Shown: piece after piece, positions 25,652 to 33,582 of the stretch | Numbering within the stretch: position 1 is the stretch's first letter | Layout of the letters: each line of letters opens with the position of its first letter | The notes under the pieces: model-generated | The model's input: only the letters and a program-made list of their open reading frames with translations | Told to the model about the DNA's origin: nothing | Databases searched by the model: none | Made by a program: the position numbers and the translations under genes | Assembly: GCF_014274465.1 (NCBI RefSeq) | Contig: NZ_CP060394.1 | Coordinates: 3,286,001 to 3,350,000, forward strand | Length of the DNA: 64,000 bases | Source: Alloacidobacterium dinghuense | Lineage (GTDB): Bacteria > Acidobacteriota > Terriglobia > Terriglobales > Acidobacteriaceae | Reading direction: 5' to 3'

Positions 25652-28030
25652 ATGCCAGTTGGTCAAACGTTTACCGCTCCTCAATCGAACCGGGTGAGGC
25701 TAGTCGTTGCCTCCTCGGTCATGCTTACATTCATATCCTTCTGGCGAGCGGCAGCCGTCGTTCTCAATGACTTAGGATCCTCAGCCTTCTATGCTGGCGG
25801 TATTGCGGAAGAAGCCGTCGGTAAAGCTGCGCCGTGGTTCATTCTCGGCGTCATGCTCTTTTCCTTCGCAGTGCGGGCAGTCTATGTCGAGAGCTGCTCC
25901 ATGTTCACCCGTGGAGGCGTCTACCGCGTAGTAAAGGAAGCTCTTGGCGGCACATTTGCAAAGCTGAGTGTCTCCGCGCTCATGTTCGACTACATCCTTA
26001 CGGGACCAATCTCAGGCGTTTCAGCCGGACAATACATCACGGGACTCTTAAACGAACTGATGACGGTCGGCGCCGCGCATGGATGGTTACCGCTCGCCCT
26101 GATCAACGCAGGCCATGCACGCCAATTGCCGATGAATGAGACGTCGGCAGTTTTTTGCGCTGCAGTCACCATCTACTATTGGTGGCAGAACATCAAGGGC
26201 ATCGAGGAATCGACAGACAAAGCTCTTGAGGTAATGAAGATCACCACTGTCATGGTGGTTCTGTTGCTCGGATGGGGTATCTTCTCAGCGATTCACGTCA
26301 GCGCCAAGCTGCCGCCGCTTCCCATTCCGTCGAATCTCCACTTCTCGCATGATGCTCTCGGCTTCCTCGCGGGAACAAAGTTCGCCACAACGTTGGGACT
26401 CTTTGGCATCCTGATGGCCTTTGGCCACTCCGTGCTCGCCATGAGCGGCGAGGAGACACTGGCCCAGGTCAATCGTGAGATCGAGCATCCCAAGCTCAAG
26501 AACCTGAAGCGCGCCGCGATCGTGATCGCGATCTACAGTTTCGTCTTTACCGGAATCGTCTCACTGCTCGCAGTGATGTTGATTCCCGATTCGGTACGTG
26601 TTCCGGTCTACCGCGATAACCTGATCGCTGGCCTTGCGATGTATGTCGTGGGCCCGCTCACTCTGAAGATTGTCTTCCGCGTCTTTGTTGTCATCGTCGG
26701 CTTTCTAATTCTCTCCGGCGCGATTAATACTTCCATCATTGGCTCAACGGGCGTACTGATGCGCGTTGCTGAAGACGGTGTTCTGACAGACTGGTTCCGC
26801 AAGCCGCAGAGAAAATACGGCACCAGCTATCGCATCGTGAACTTGGTCACAGCGATGCAGCTCTTCACCATCATTGTCAGCCGCGGCAACGTCATCACTC
26901 TGGGCGAGGCATACGCTTTCGGCGTCATCTGGAGCTTTACGTTCAACTCGCTCGCCATGCTTGTGCTGCGCTGGAAGTACAAGGGCGAGCGCGGATGGAA
27001 GGTGCCGATCAATATCAAAATCGGCAAAGCCGAACTTCCGGTCGGATTATTCTGTGTCTTTCTCGTCCTGCTTTCGACAGCAATCGTGAATCTTTTCACC
27101 AAGAGTGTGGCCACCGAAAGCGGCATTTTATTCGCAGCTGCGTTCTACACCATCTTTACCGTCTCCGAAGCGCGCAACCAGCGCAAGCATGCGGCTACAG
27201 CCAAGCAAATGAAGGAGCACTTTCAGCTTGAGCATCCGGAAACCATCGGGCGCGAAGCGCTGGAAATCCGGCCCGGTGGAATTCTGGTCACCATGCGCGA
27301 TGCTGCGAATCCCTTCGCGCTGAAGTGGGCTCTATCGCGCACCAACGCGGACGATCAGGACATCGTCGTACTGACCGCGCGCATGATGGGCGCAGGCGGT
27401 CCTGAATACATCGATGCATCGGAGCAACTCTTCAGCGAGCACGAGCAGATGCTCTTTACAAAAGCAGTCTCAGTAGCTGAGAGTTTCGGCAAACATATCT
27501 CGCTGCTCGTCGTCCCGGCTGGCGATATCTTCGCTGCGCTGGTGCAGACTGCAAATTCGCTCGAAGTTACAGCGCTCGTCTCTGGCCTCTCTACAAAGAT
27601 GACGGCGCAGGAGCAGGCCTATCACGTAGGGCAGGCCTGGGAGAATCTTGCCGAGCCAAAGCGGCAGTTCACCTTCTATGTAGTTATGCCGAATGGCGAC
27701 GCCCAGGGCTTTCACATTGGACCTCACGCTCCTACCCTGCAGGCCGATGACGTACAACTCGTCCATAGATTGTGGCTCAACTTCCGCCGAGATCCCGATA
27801 TGCAGGGACTGCATCACAGCGATATAGTTACCTATGCTCTTACTCGTCTTGCAGTAGAGTATGCGCGCGACAAGCAGGAAACGCTGCGAGATATACGTCG
27901 TTATAGAGATGGCAGTAACAGAGGCGGAACGATTGAGTCACCTTTAACTCCAAAGTCCGGTAAGCCAGGGACAGACTATTCGATTCCCGCTCCCAAGCCT
28001 TCTTCGGGACCATCCGATCACGAAACATAG
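25652..28030 (+). CDS. APC-superfamily transporter with cytoplasmic C-terminal domain
   Basis: 792-residue membrane transporter. The first roughly 500 residues hold about twelve hydrophobic helices in the amino acid-polyamine-organocation style. Examples are the early segment SSVMLTFISFWRAAAVVLND, GGVYRVVKEALGG, and later VFVVIVGFLILSGAINTSII. The last 290 residues or so are soluble and resemble a universal-stress-type or regulatory domain (GILVTMRDAANPFAL, DDQDIVVLTARMM). Related large APC proteins move amino acids or potassium; the substrate is open. The leader has a good promoter, a palindrome at the start point and a hairpin with a T-run. No clear Shine-Dalgarno precedes the ATG, and the nearest AAGG is locked in the hairpin. 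Confidence 0.82.
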   Translation: MPVGQTFTAPQSNRVRLVVASSVMLTFISFWRAAAVVLNDLGSSAFYAGGIAEEAVGKAAPWFILGVMLFSFAVRAVYVESCSMFTRGGVYRVVKEALGGTFAKLSVSALMFDYILTGPISGVSAGQYITGLLNELMTVGAAHGWLPLALINAGHARQLPMNETSAVFCAAVTIYYWWQNIKGIEESTDKALEVMKITTVMVVLLLGWGIFSAIHVSAKLPPLPIPSNLHFSHDALGFLAGTKFATTLGLFGILMAFGHSVLAMSGEETLAQVNREIEHPKLKNLKRAAIVIAIYSFVFTGIVSLLAVMLIPDSVRVPVYRDNLIAGLAMYVVGPLTLKIVFRVFVVIVGFLILSGAINTSIIGSTGVLMRVAEDGVLTDWFRKPQRKYGTSYRIVNLVTAMQLFTIIVSRGNVITLGEAYAFGVIWSFTFNSLAMLVLRWKYKGERGWKVPINIKIGKAELPVGLFCVFLVLLSTAIVNLFTKSVATESGILFAAAFYTIFTVSEARNQRKHAATAKQMKEHFQLEHPETIGREALEIRPGGILVTMRDAANPFALKWALSRTNADDQDIVVLTARMMGAGGPEYIDASEQLFSEHEQMLFTKAVSVAESFGKHISLLVVPAGDIFAALVQTANSLEVTALVSGLSTKMTAQEQAYHVGQAWENLAEPKRQFTFYVVMPNGDAQGFHIGPHAPTLQADDVQLVHRLWLNFRRDPDMQGLHHSDIVTYALTRLAVEYARDKQETLRDIRRYRDGSNRGGTIESPLTPKSGKPGTDYSIPAPKPSSGPSDHET

Positions 28031-28113
28031 GCGGCTGCTCCGAGTAGGATCCATTACTTAGTTGTTTATTTTTTCGCGACTATTTTGGAAAGCATGTTTG
28101 TCAATATTTGACC

Positions 28114-28136
28114 ACTCCCGTAGAGTAGGAGGGAGT
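28114..28136 (+). repeat. Inverted repeat in intergenic region
   Basis: ACTCCC (28114-28119) and GGGAGT (28131-28136) flank 11 bases in the 270-base gap between the transporter and the next small gene. It may be a weak terminator or an operator. The rest of the gap shows only A/T-rich sequence and no gene. Confidence 0.35.
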
Positions 28137-28301
28137 TACTTGGATTTCCAGGTTCCGTATGCATGGAAGAGTTCCGTGCGATCGCAAGCATAAGAGCGGA
28201 CTATTCAGCGTGCAGAAGATAAGTGCCGCGGATGACTATCCCTGATTCTTTTGCCGTAGCAATACAACATCAGGCAATTGTGGTGTCCGAATGGAGGAAT
28301 A

Positions 28302-28529
28302 GTGGAAGTTAGCAAAATTGTGGCTGAACTGGATAAAGAGATTGCACGGCTAAAGGAAGCCCGAGCCCTGCTTGCAGGAATATCTTCACCGAATCGCGGA
28401 TCGAACAACAAGAAATCCGCAACGAAATCACGCAAGCGAACTATGACTGCCGAAGGCCGCCGCCGGATTGCGGAAGCAATGAAGAAGCGTTGGGCTGAGC
28501 GCAGAAAACAGCAATCAGGAAAGAAGTAG
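28302..28529 (+). CDS. Small basic protein, coiled N-terminus and Arg/Lys-rich tail
   Basis: 75-residue protein from a GTG at 28302 with GGAGGA three bases upstream. Residues 1-25 form a likely helix (VAELDKEIARLKEARALLAG), then a short Ser/Asn/Lys linker. The C-terminal stretch is very basic: TAEGRRRIAEAMKKRWAERR. This xxEGRxRIxxAxKxRW pattern recurs at the end of many small bacterial proteins and suggests nucleic-acid contact, perhaps as a nucleoid-associated factor. That is inference. It is followed by a strong convergent terminator. An overlapping 128-codon frame on the other strand is discarded. Confidence 0.6.
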   Translation: MEVSKIVAELDKEIARLKEARALLAGISSPNRGSNNKKSATKSRKRTMTAEGRRRIAEAMKKRWAERRKQQSGKK

Positions 28530-28536
28530 CCTATCC

Positions 28537-28566
28537 AAAGGCAGCGGCAGAGTAGCCGCCGCCTTT
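28537..28566. terminator. Bidirectional terminator hairpin
   Basis: AAAGGCAGCGGC (28537-28548) and GCCGCCGCCTTT (28555-28566) pair over 12 positions with one mismatch around a six-base loop. It lies between convergent genes. The A/T ends of the stem supply a short U-run on either strand. Confidence 0.7.
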
Positions 28567-28574
28567 CACCTTGG

Positions 28575-29285
28575 TTACCTGAGGCTCTCACCCGGCGAAA
28601 TTGCTTTCACCGTAATTCCGCTTCCCTCAAGTGACTTCACAAATTCTTCGGGTGTACCAGTAAGTACCGGAAACGTTCCGTAGTGAATAGGCAGCACAGT
28701 AGTAACTCCCAGATACTTCGCCGCCAGCGCTGCACCCCTGGGTCCCATCGTGTAGTGATCGCCGATAGGCAGCATAGCGAACTGCGGTTGGTAAAGATCA
28801 CGGATTAGCTGCATGTCGAGGAAGACGCTCGTGTCACCGGCGTGGTATAGAACCGGTCCGTTGTCCACGGTGATGACGAAGCCTGCAGGTTCCCCACCAT
28901 AGATGATCTGACTGCCGCCATCTATTCCGGAACTATGTTTCGCCTCCACTAGGCTGATCGTCACATCTTCATGCTTCCACGAACCTCCCAGGTTCATGCC
29001 GACAGTCTTCTTTACTCCTTTGGACTGCGCCCAACCCATCAGTTCCACCATGCCCACGACGGTCGACCCATGCGTTGTCGCAACATGCACTAAGTCGGCC
29101 ACGTGATCGCCATGACCGTGGGTAGCCAGAATCAGATCGATCTTTTCCGGGAGCTTGTAGCCCTTGGGAAATTTCGGATTCTGCTCGATAAATGGGTCGA
29201 TAAGGATGGAAGTCCCTTTCGCCGTAGCAATGTGGACTGTAGCATGTCCCAGCCAGGTCACAGTCGTACCTTTCAAATCTGCCAT
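28575..29285 (-). CDS. UPF0173-type metallo-beta-lactamase-fold hydrolase
   Basis: 236-residue cytoplasmic metal-dependent hydrolase. The start VTWLGHATVHI is typical of the UlaG/UPF0173 branch. Metal ligands are in THGHGDHVADL (HxHxDH), with further ligands in LVEAKHSSG, LYHAGDTSVF and PIGDHYTMGP, and a closing LPIHYGTFP. Members hydrolyse small phosphoesters, lactones or beta-lactam-like bonds, and the precise substrate of this branch is mostly unknown. AGAGGTG lies at a good distance before the ATG. It is transcribed divergently from the radical SAM gene and convergently to the small basic protein. Confidence 0.88.
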   Translation of the reverse strand: MADLKGTTVTWLGHATVHIATAKGTSILIDPFIEQNPKFPKGYKLPEKIDLILATHGHGDHVADLVHVATTHGSTVVGMVELMGWAQSKGVKKTVGMNLGGSWKHEDVTISLVEAKHSSGIDGGSQIIYGGEPAGFVITVDNGPVLYHAGDTSVFLDMQLIRDLYQPQFAMLPIGDHYTMGPRGAALAAKYLGVTTVLPIHYGTFPVLTGTPEEFVKSLEGSGITVKAISPGESLR

Positions 29286-29391
29286 GTATGCACCTCTTTG
29301 TTTTTTTTTGGTGTTGGTTGGTGGATTACGGTAAGCGTCTTTTCTTTAGCTTAGGATGCGCACATGCATTTTGGAAAATCGCTGTGTTTGA

Positions 29392-29444
29392 TTGACTCAA
29401 ATTTCACCCCTTGACTTTCATCCCTTGACTTTCATCCCTTGACG
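29392..29444 (+). repeat. Phased TTGAC repeats before the radical SAM gene
   Basis: CCCTTGACTTTCAT is repeated in tandem at 29408-29421 and 29422-29435, and a third, partial unit CCCTTGAC begins at 29436. With a further TTGACT at 29392-29397, four TTGAC motifs lie 19, 14 and 14 bases apart on the same strand. They could be stacked -35 elements or binding sites for an oligomeric regulator, or a slipped-strand expansion. Confidence 0.6.
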
Positions 29445-29474
29445 GTTCCCCCCGCTCGGAGTAACTTCATCGAC

Positions 29475-30575
29475 ATGGGCGAAGAAAAGGCGAATCTAAG
29501 CTTAGGCGAATCGCTCTTTATCGAAGACGATCCTCCAGTCAAATTAGTCGGCATCGCGCGCCTCGCCAATCAGGCCGAACTCGCCGACACCAGCCATTTG
29601 ACCGAATACCGGGCAATTCATGTCCGATCTATCCTCAATAAGTCGGTCTCCAAACGCGGCCTCCCCTTCGGCAAAACCATCAATCCATACCGAGGGTGCG
29701 AGTTCGGCTGCCGCTACTGCTTCGCGCGCTACACACACGAATTCATGGAACTACGCGACCCCACGCTCTTCGAACGCCTCATTTTCGTAAAGCAGAACGC
29801 CGCATGGCTGCTGCGCCAGGAACTCCGCAAGCTGCGACCTGGTGAAGAGATCGCGATGGGCACCGCAACCGATCCATACCAGCCAATTGAGCGGCGAATG
29901 CGCGTGACCCGAAGCCTGCTGGAAGTCATGGCGGATTGCCGCGGTCTGAATCTCGGCATCGTGACGAAATCGACCCTCATCCTCCGCGACATCGATCTGC
30001 TGCAAGAGTTCGCGCTGCGAAACCGGCTTTCCATCCACCTCAGCATCACAACACCCGACGCAAAGCTGGCGCGCATTCTTGAGCCCAGAGCGCCGCGTCC
30101 CGATTTGCGCTTCAAAGCAGTCGCTGCGCTGCGAAGTGCCGGCTTGCGAGCCGGTATCCTCTGCTGCCCAATCATGCCCGGCATCAACGATACCCCAGCG
30201 GCTTTCGATGCAATGGCCAGGCGCGCAAAGGCGGTGCAGGCAAGCTTTCTGGCTGCCAATCCGCTGTTTCTCAAACCATGCTCGAAGGCAACATTCATGG
30301 ATTTCGTGCAGCAGAACTTTCCCACACTCGCGCCGAGCTACGAGAAACGCTATGAAGACAACGCCTTTGTGTCGAAGGCCTACCAGAAGCGCATTGCAGA
30401 TCTGCTCGCACTGGTGAATGACAAGTATGGACTGGGAAAAAGACGCGGAGAGTTCCAACCGGCGCAAACTCCGCCGGTCGATCCGGGACCTCTTCAGCAA
30501 TCGCTATGGCCTGAGCAGGCGAAGCTCCCGCAACAAGCGCAAACCGACCGCGTCAAGCAGCGGTTTAGCGCGTAA
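29475..30575 (+). CDS. Radical SAM protein, Rv2578c/SPL-like
   Basis: 366-residue iron-sulfur enzyme. The cluster motif is Cys-x3-Cys-x2-Cys in GCEFGCRYCFARYTHEF, preceded by INPYRGC, the hallmark of the spore-photoproduct-lyase-like radical SAM group. Downstream are EIAMGTATDPYQPIERR and LGIVTKSTLILRDIDLL, shared by this family. The enzyme would cleave S-adenosylmethionine to a 5'-deoxyadenosyl radical; its substrate is unknown and DNA repair is not established for these proteins. ATG at 29475 is preferred to a TTG at 29439, which is part of the repeat array. The 3' end overlaps the convergent methyltransferase gene by 11 bases. Confidence 0.85.
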   Translation: MGEEKANLSLGESLFIEDDPPVKLVGIARLANQAELADTSHLTEYRAIHVRSILNKSVSKRGLPFGKTINPYRGCEFGCRYCFARYTHEFMELRDPTLFERLIFVKQNAAWLLRQELRKLRPGEEIAMGTATDPYQPIERRMRVTRSLLEVMADCRGLNLGIVTKSTLILRDIDLLQEFALRNRLSIHLSITTPDAKLARILEPRAPRPDLRFKAVAALRSAGLRAGILCCPIMPGINDTPAAFDAMARRAKAVQASFLAANPLFLKPCSKATFMDFVQQNFPTLAPSYEKRYEDNAFVSKAYQKRIADLLALVNDKYGLGKRRGEFQPAQTPPVDPGPLQQSLWPEQAKLPQQAQTDRVKQRFSA

Positions 30576-31227
30576 TGATCACTTCGTACAGGTTGTCTTT
30601 TGCGAGGAAGAAACGATAGTTGCTGAAAACGGAAAACAGTTTCTCGATATTGCGATTGGTATAGACGCGCCGCACCGGAAATGGCGCGCTCTCCTGCATC
30701 TCGATCATCTCGGTTTCGGTGAGATGGTAGCGGCAAAAGGTTGTTTCAGGTCCCGTAGCTTTGGTGTGGAAGAGTGCAAGAATGCGCCCGCCTTCTCGCA
30801 GCGACTGGTAGAGGCGCTCGACAAGCGGAGCAATCAGCCCTTCGGGAATGTAATCGAGCGTGGTCCAAAGCAGCACAACGTCAAACTCACGCCCATTGAA
30901 ACTGAGGTTCTGTTCGAAGAATCCCTTGACATCGAATACCGGCTGTTCTCCTGCTTCTGCCGGCGGTGTCTCCCATCCTCCGGTCACCGCTTCATGCACG
31001 AGATCGGCCATCCACACACTGTGGCCGAGGCTGGTAAGCTGATTAATATTCGAAGGAGACGTAGGCCCAATATCCAGCACCCGCAGAGCCTGTTCAGTCT
31101 TCAGATGTTTTTGCAAAGCGGACCAGCCGCTGGAGTGACGCGGCACGCGCGGTCCCGCAAGCAGAGTAGGCTTGTTTCCCTGCTCCTCTGCCTGGCCGCG
31201 GTTGAATATACTTCGCAGCACGCTCAT
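30565..31227 (-). CDS. Class I SAM-dependent methyltransferase
   Basis: 220-residue protein with a Rossmann methyltransferase core. Motif I is RVLDIGPTSPSN, the acidic end of strand 2 is VWMADL, motif IV is FDVVLLWTTLDYIP, and motif VI/post-VI is LREGGRILALFHTK. The C-terminal part (ETEMIEMQESAPFPVRRVYTNRNIEKLF) resembles small-molecule or lipid methyltransferases rather than rRNA enzymes. It lies 56 bp after the bactofilin gene on the same strand and probably shares its transcript, which hints at an envelope or cytoskeleton-linked substrate; that link is only positional. Confidence 0.82.
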   Translation of the reverse strand: MSVLRSIFNRGQAEEQGNKPTLLAGPRVPRHSSGWSALQKHLKTEQALRVLDIGPTSPSNINQLTSLGHSVWMADLVHEAVTGGWETPPAEAGEQPVFDVKGFFEQNLSFNGREFDVVLLWTTLDYIPEGLIAPLVERLYQSLREGGRILALFHTKATGPETTFCRYHLTETEMIEMQESAPFPVRRVYTNRNIEKLFSVFSNYRFFLAKDNLYEVIITR

Positions 31228-31283
31228 TCCATGCCCTTCAGCAATTTCATCATCTGCGATCGGCCCCGCGTGTTAAACGGCGC

Positions 31284-31703
31284 TTAATTCGGAGCGTTGA
31301 AGAGCGCTCCCGCCTTTTCTGACTGAACCGCGGGTTGCGCGGACGTTGCCGATTTCTCCGTCGCGCCCGAGCCCTGTATTAAGTCTACCTTGCCGGAGAA
31401 AACGCTGTTTTCTTCAATCGACAAGCGGGCAGCTCGCAGGTCTCCGGTCACGCGGCATCCGGATCGCAACTCAACCCGCCCGGTGGCGTTAATATTGCCA
31501 TTCAGCGTGCCAAGCACCACGACATCGCGTGCCGACACGTTGGCCTGCACGCGCGCATTGGCGCCGATCGTAAGCCGGCTGTCCGTCAGCGTAACGGTGC
31601 CTTCAACCAGCCCATCCACAAGAAGGTCTTCGCTTCCCTTTACTTCCCCGCGAATCTGGACGGACTTGCCAATCGTGGCGGTCGTGCTGTCGCCTGCAGC
31701 CAT
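31284..31703 (-). CDS. Bactofilin family cytoskeletal protein
   Basis: 139-residue polymer-forming protein. The central region (about residues 12-105) consists of short repeating beta-strands of a right-handed beta-helix: VQIRGEVKGSEDLLVDG, SRLTIGANARVQANV, DVVVLGTLNGNI and RVTGDLRAARLSI. The tails are flexible and Ala/Ser/Gln-rich. Bactofilins assemble into filaments without nucleotide and place peptidoglycan or polysaccharide enzymes at the membrane. GAGGAGA precedes the ATG. It is followed by the methyltransferase gene. Confidence 0.92.
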   Translation of the reverse strand: MAAGDSTTATIGKSVQIRGEVKGSEDLLVDGLVEGTVTLTDSRLTIGANARVQANVSARDVVVLGTLNGNINATGRVELRSGCRVTGDLRAARLSIEENSVFSGKVDLIQGSGATEKSATSAQPAVQSEKAGALFNAPN

Positions 31704-31916
31704 GTAAATATCTCCTCAATTTCTGTAACTGGGACGTTGCCACGAATATACGCAACGACGACCAAGCCTGCAACCATTCGACTCGACTATCACTTGCAGA
31801 GTCGTTCCAAAATGGGCGCGAACTCCTTGATTCGGGAAAACTTCACTGCCGAATCCGGCGTCTAACTGCCTAGATGCATTTCGAAATATGCACAGAAATG
31901 CTGTCATGATGAGAAA

Positions 31917-32834
31917 ATGTCTGATGGAAAACAGGCCATGAGGAGTGAAAGCGTAATTCATCGGCCCTGTCGATTGTTGACCTTTGTCACTCTTACAGCC
32001 CTCACCATAGCCTTCCCGGTTTATACGGCCTTCGCGCAGAGCGAAGACATTGCCAGCGACCCTGCCGCGTTGGTACGCCGCGCCTCACAGAATGAGTTGA
32101 AGTCTGGGAATGGCAATCATCCGTATCGCTATCAGTTGCACAAGGTTGATGACAGCAAGGTCACAACCAAGGAGATTGTCGAAACCAAAGACGGTGACGT
32201 GGCTCGCCTGGTCTCATTTAACGACAAGCCTCTTGATGCGGACGCGCAAAAGGCTGAGATCGATCGCCTGAACAACCTCGCGATTCATCCTGAGCTTCAG
32301 GCCCATCGCCATAAGAAAGAACAGGAAGACAGCGACCGCGCGAATGAAATGCTTCGCCTGCTGCCCGATGCCTTTCTCTACAAATACATAGACATGGTCG
32401 ATGGCCCCAACGGCCAGTGCTACCGTCTCAGCTTCCAGCCCAATCCCAACTTCAATCCGCCCGACCGCGAAGCCGAGGTGTATCACGGCATGGCAGGCGA
32501 GTTGTGGATCGACAAGGCACAGGAACGCATGGTAAAGTTCGATGCCCACCTTATCGCCGATGTCGATTTCGGATGGGGTATCCTTGGCCGCCTCTACAAA
32601 GGCGGCAGTATCCATGTGGAACAGGCCGACGTTGGCGACCACCATTGGGAGACAACTCACATGAAGTTGAGCCTCACCGGCAAAGCTCTCATGATCAAGC
32701 CTCTCAGCTTTCAGACAACGGAAGACGCCTCACACTTCGAGCCCGTTCCGCCCGAAATGGGCTATCAGAACGCAATCAAGATGCTGCTGAACGACAACGG
32801 CAGCGCCCAAGTGGCCGAAGGACGCGAACACTAG
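31917..32834 (+). CDS. Exported protein of unknown function
   Basis: 305-residue protein with a signal peptide (LLTFVTLTALTIAFPVYTAFAQ, cleavage after about residue 42). The mature part is soluble, with YRYQLHKVDDSKVTTKEIVETKDGDVARLV and, later, a lipoprotein-carrier-like strand pattern (GELWIDKAQERMVKFDAHLIADVDFGWG, GSIHVEQADVGDHHWETTHMKLSLTG). That resembles outer-membrane lipoprotein-sorting/LolA-type or MucB-like beta folds, but I cannot name the family with confidence. The start could also be the ATG at 31938. It lies alone, convergent with the toxin-antitoxin pair. Confidence 0.65.
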   Translation: MSDGKQAMRSESVIHRPCRLLTFVTLTALTIAFPVYTAFAQSEDIASDPAALVRRASQNELKSGNGNHPYRYQLHKVDDSKVTTKEIVETKDGDVARLVSFNDKPLDADAQKAEIDRLNNLAIHPELQAHRHKKEQEDSDRANEMLRLLPDAFLYKYIDMVDGPNGQCYRLSFQPNPNFNPPDREAEVYHGMAGELWIDKAQERMVKFDAHLIADVDFGWGILGRLYKGGSIHVEQADVGDHHWETTHMKLSLTGKALMIKPLSFQTTEDASHFEPVPPEMGYQNAIKMLLNDNGSAQVAEGREH

Positions 32835-32872
32835 TCAATTTGTTAGCACTTCCAGCATGTCTTCGGGCTCAA

Positions 32873-33196
32873 TCAGGCGGCCTTTGATGCTGTAAGTTTT
32901 AGATGTACTTTCTCTAGTCTTTGCAGATAGGCGATCACCTGAAAAAGATTCTTAGCTTGTGGATTGCCCGATGGTCCAAACATCCGTAGTAGGCTCTTGA
33001 CTGGAATCTCTGTCGCTTCTGCCAATGCTGCGAAACCTGACGTCGCATGAATGTAGTCGCGAAGAACAACCTTGCCGGTCTCCACATCGCCTGAAAGCAG
33101 GCACTCGATTCCCTCCTTAAGAAGTTCCCGGCGAAACGCTTTGTCCTTTTGAACCCGTTTCTGGATTGTTTCTCTGAAATCGCGTGTGAGTGCCAT
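32873..33196 (-). CDS. Addiction-module antitoxin, HigA/XRE-like
   Basis: 107-residue DNA-binding antitoxin. It fits the 'addiction module antidote protein' family (TIGR02684-like): LLSGDVETGKVVLRDYIHA, then the helix-turn-helix GFAALAEATEIPVKSLLRMFG, and GNPQAKNLFQVIAYLQRL. It is the second gene of the pair, 15 bp after the toxin, which is the HigBA order. It should neutralise the toxin and repress the shared promoter through the perfect palindrome at 33533-33562. GAGAGG precedes its ATG. Confidence 0.88.
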   Translation of the reverse strand: MALTRDFRETIQKRVQKDKAFRRELLKEGIECLLSGDVETGKVVLRDYIHATSGFAALAEATEIPVKSLLRMFGPSGNPQAKNLFQVIAYLQRLEKVHLKLTASKAA

Positions 33197-33211
33197 TGCT
33201 TTGCCTCTCGA

Positions 33212-33529
33212 CTACTTTGCCTTCTTATATTTCGCCCACAGCTCGATCGCTTCCGCGACATCTCGCCGCTGGCGTTTCTTACTGCCGCCACCAAGCAGTA
33301 TCACCAGCCTGTCGCCGTCTTTCCCGAAGTAAATCCGATAGCCCGGACCGAAATCTATGCGGCATTCATAAACACCTGAACCGACACCCTTCACATTCGA
33401 AAAGTTGCCGCTCTCAAGGCGCACCAGCGCTGTCGCGACCTTAGCGGAAGCCGGAGCATTTAAGCCGTGGAACCATTCTGCGAACGGGCTCTCGCCAGAT
33501 TCAGTCAGATACTCCCGTATCGCAATCAT
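33212..33529 (-). CDS. RelE/ParE-superfamily toxin (addiction module killer protein)
   Basis: 105-residue toxin of the TIGR02683/Gp49-like type. Family markers are SPFAEWFHGLNAPASAKVATALVRL, GNFSNVKGVGSGVYECRIDFG, GPGYRIYFGKDGDRLVILLGGG and the closing KKRQRRDVAEAIEL. These proteins are mRNA interferases that cut on the ribosome. It is intact, with no frameshift, and sits first in a toxin-antitoxin operon. No ribosome-binding site is visible between the operator and the ATG, so translation may be leaderless or weak, which would suit a toxin that must stay scarce. Confidence 0.9.
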   Translation of the reverse strand: MIAIREYLTESGESPFAEWFHGLNAPASAKVATALVRLESGNFSNVKGVGSGVYECRIDFGPGYRIYFGKDGDRLVILLGGGSKKRQRRDVAEAIELWAKYKKAK

Positions 33530-33532
33530 CCG

Positions 33533-33562
33533 TTAGATGGTAACGCATACGTTACCATCTAA
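33533..33562 (-). promoter_or_regulatory. Perfect 13-bp palindrome, toxin-antitoxin operator
   Basis: TTAGATGGTAACG (33533-33545), four bases, CGTTACCATCTAA (33550-33562): a flawless dyad ending three bases before the toxin ATG. On the minus strand TACCAT sits seven bases before the ATG, and TTGTTT lies 18 bases further up. The dyad would then fill the promoter spacer, ideal for repression by the antitoxin. Confidence 0.75.
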
Positions 33563-33582
33563 ACAAGTGAGTTATATAGCAA

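Noticed and set aside
28205-28591. 128-codon minus-strand frame opposite the small basic protein
   Set aside because: It is the shadow of the plus-strand gene, runs across a terminator hairpin and has no recognisable features.
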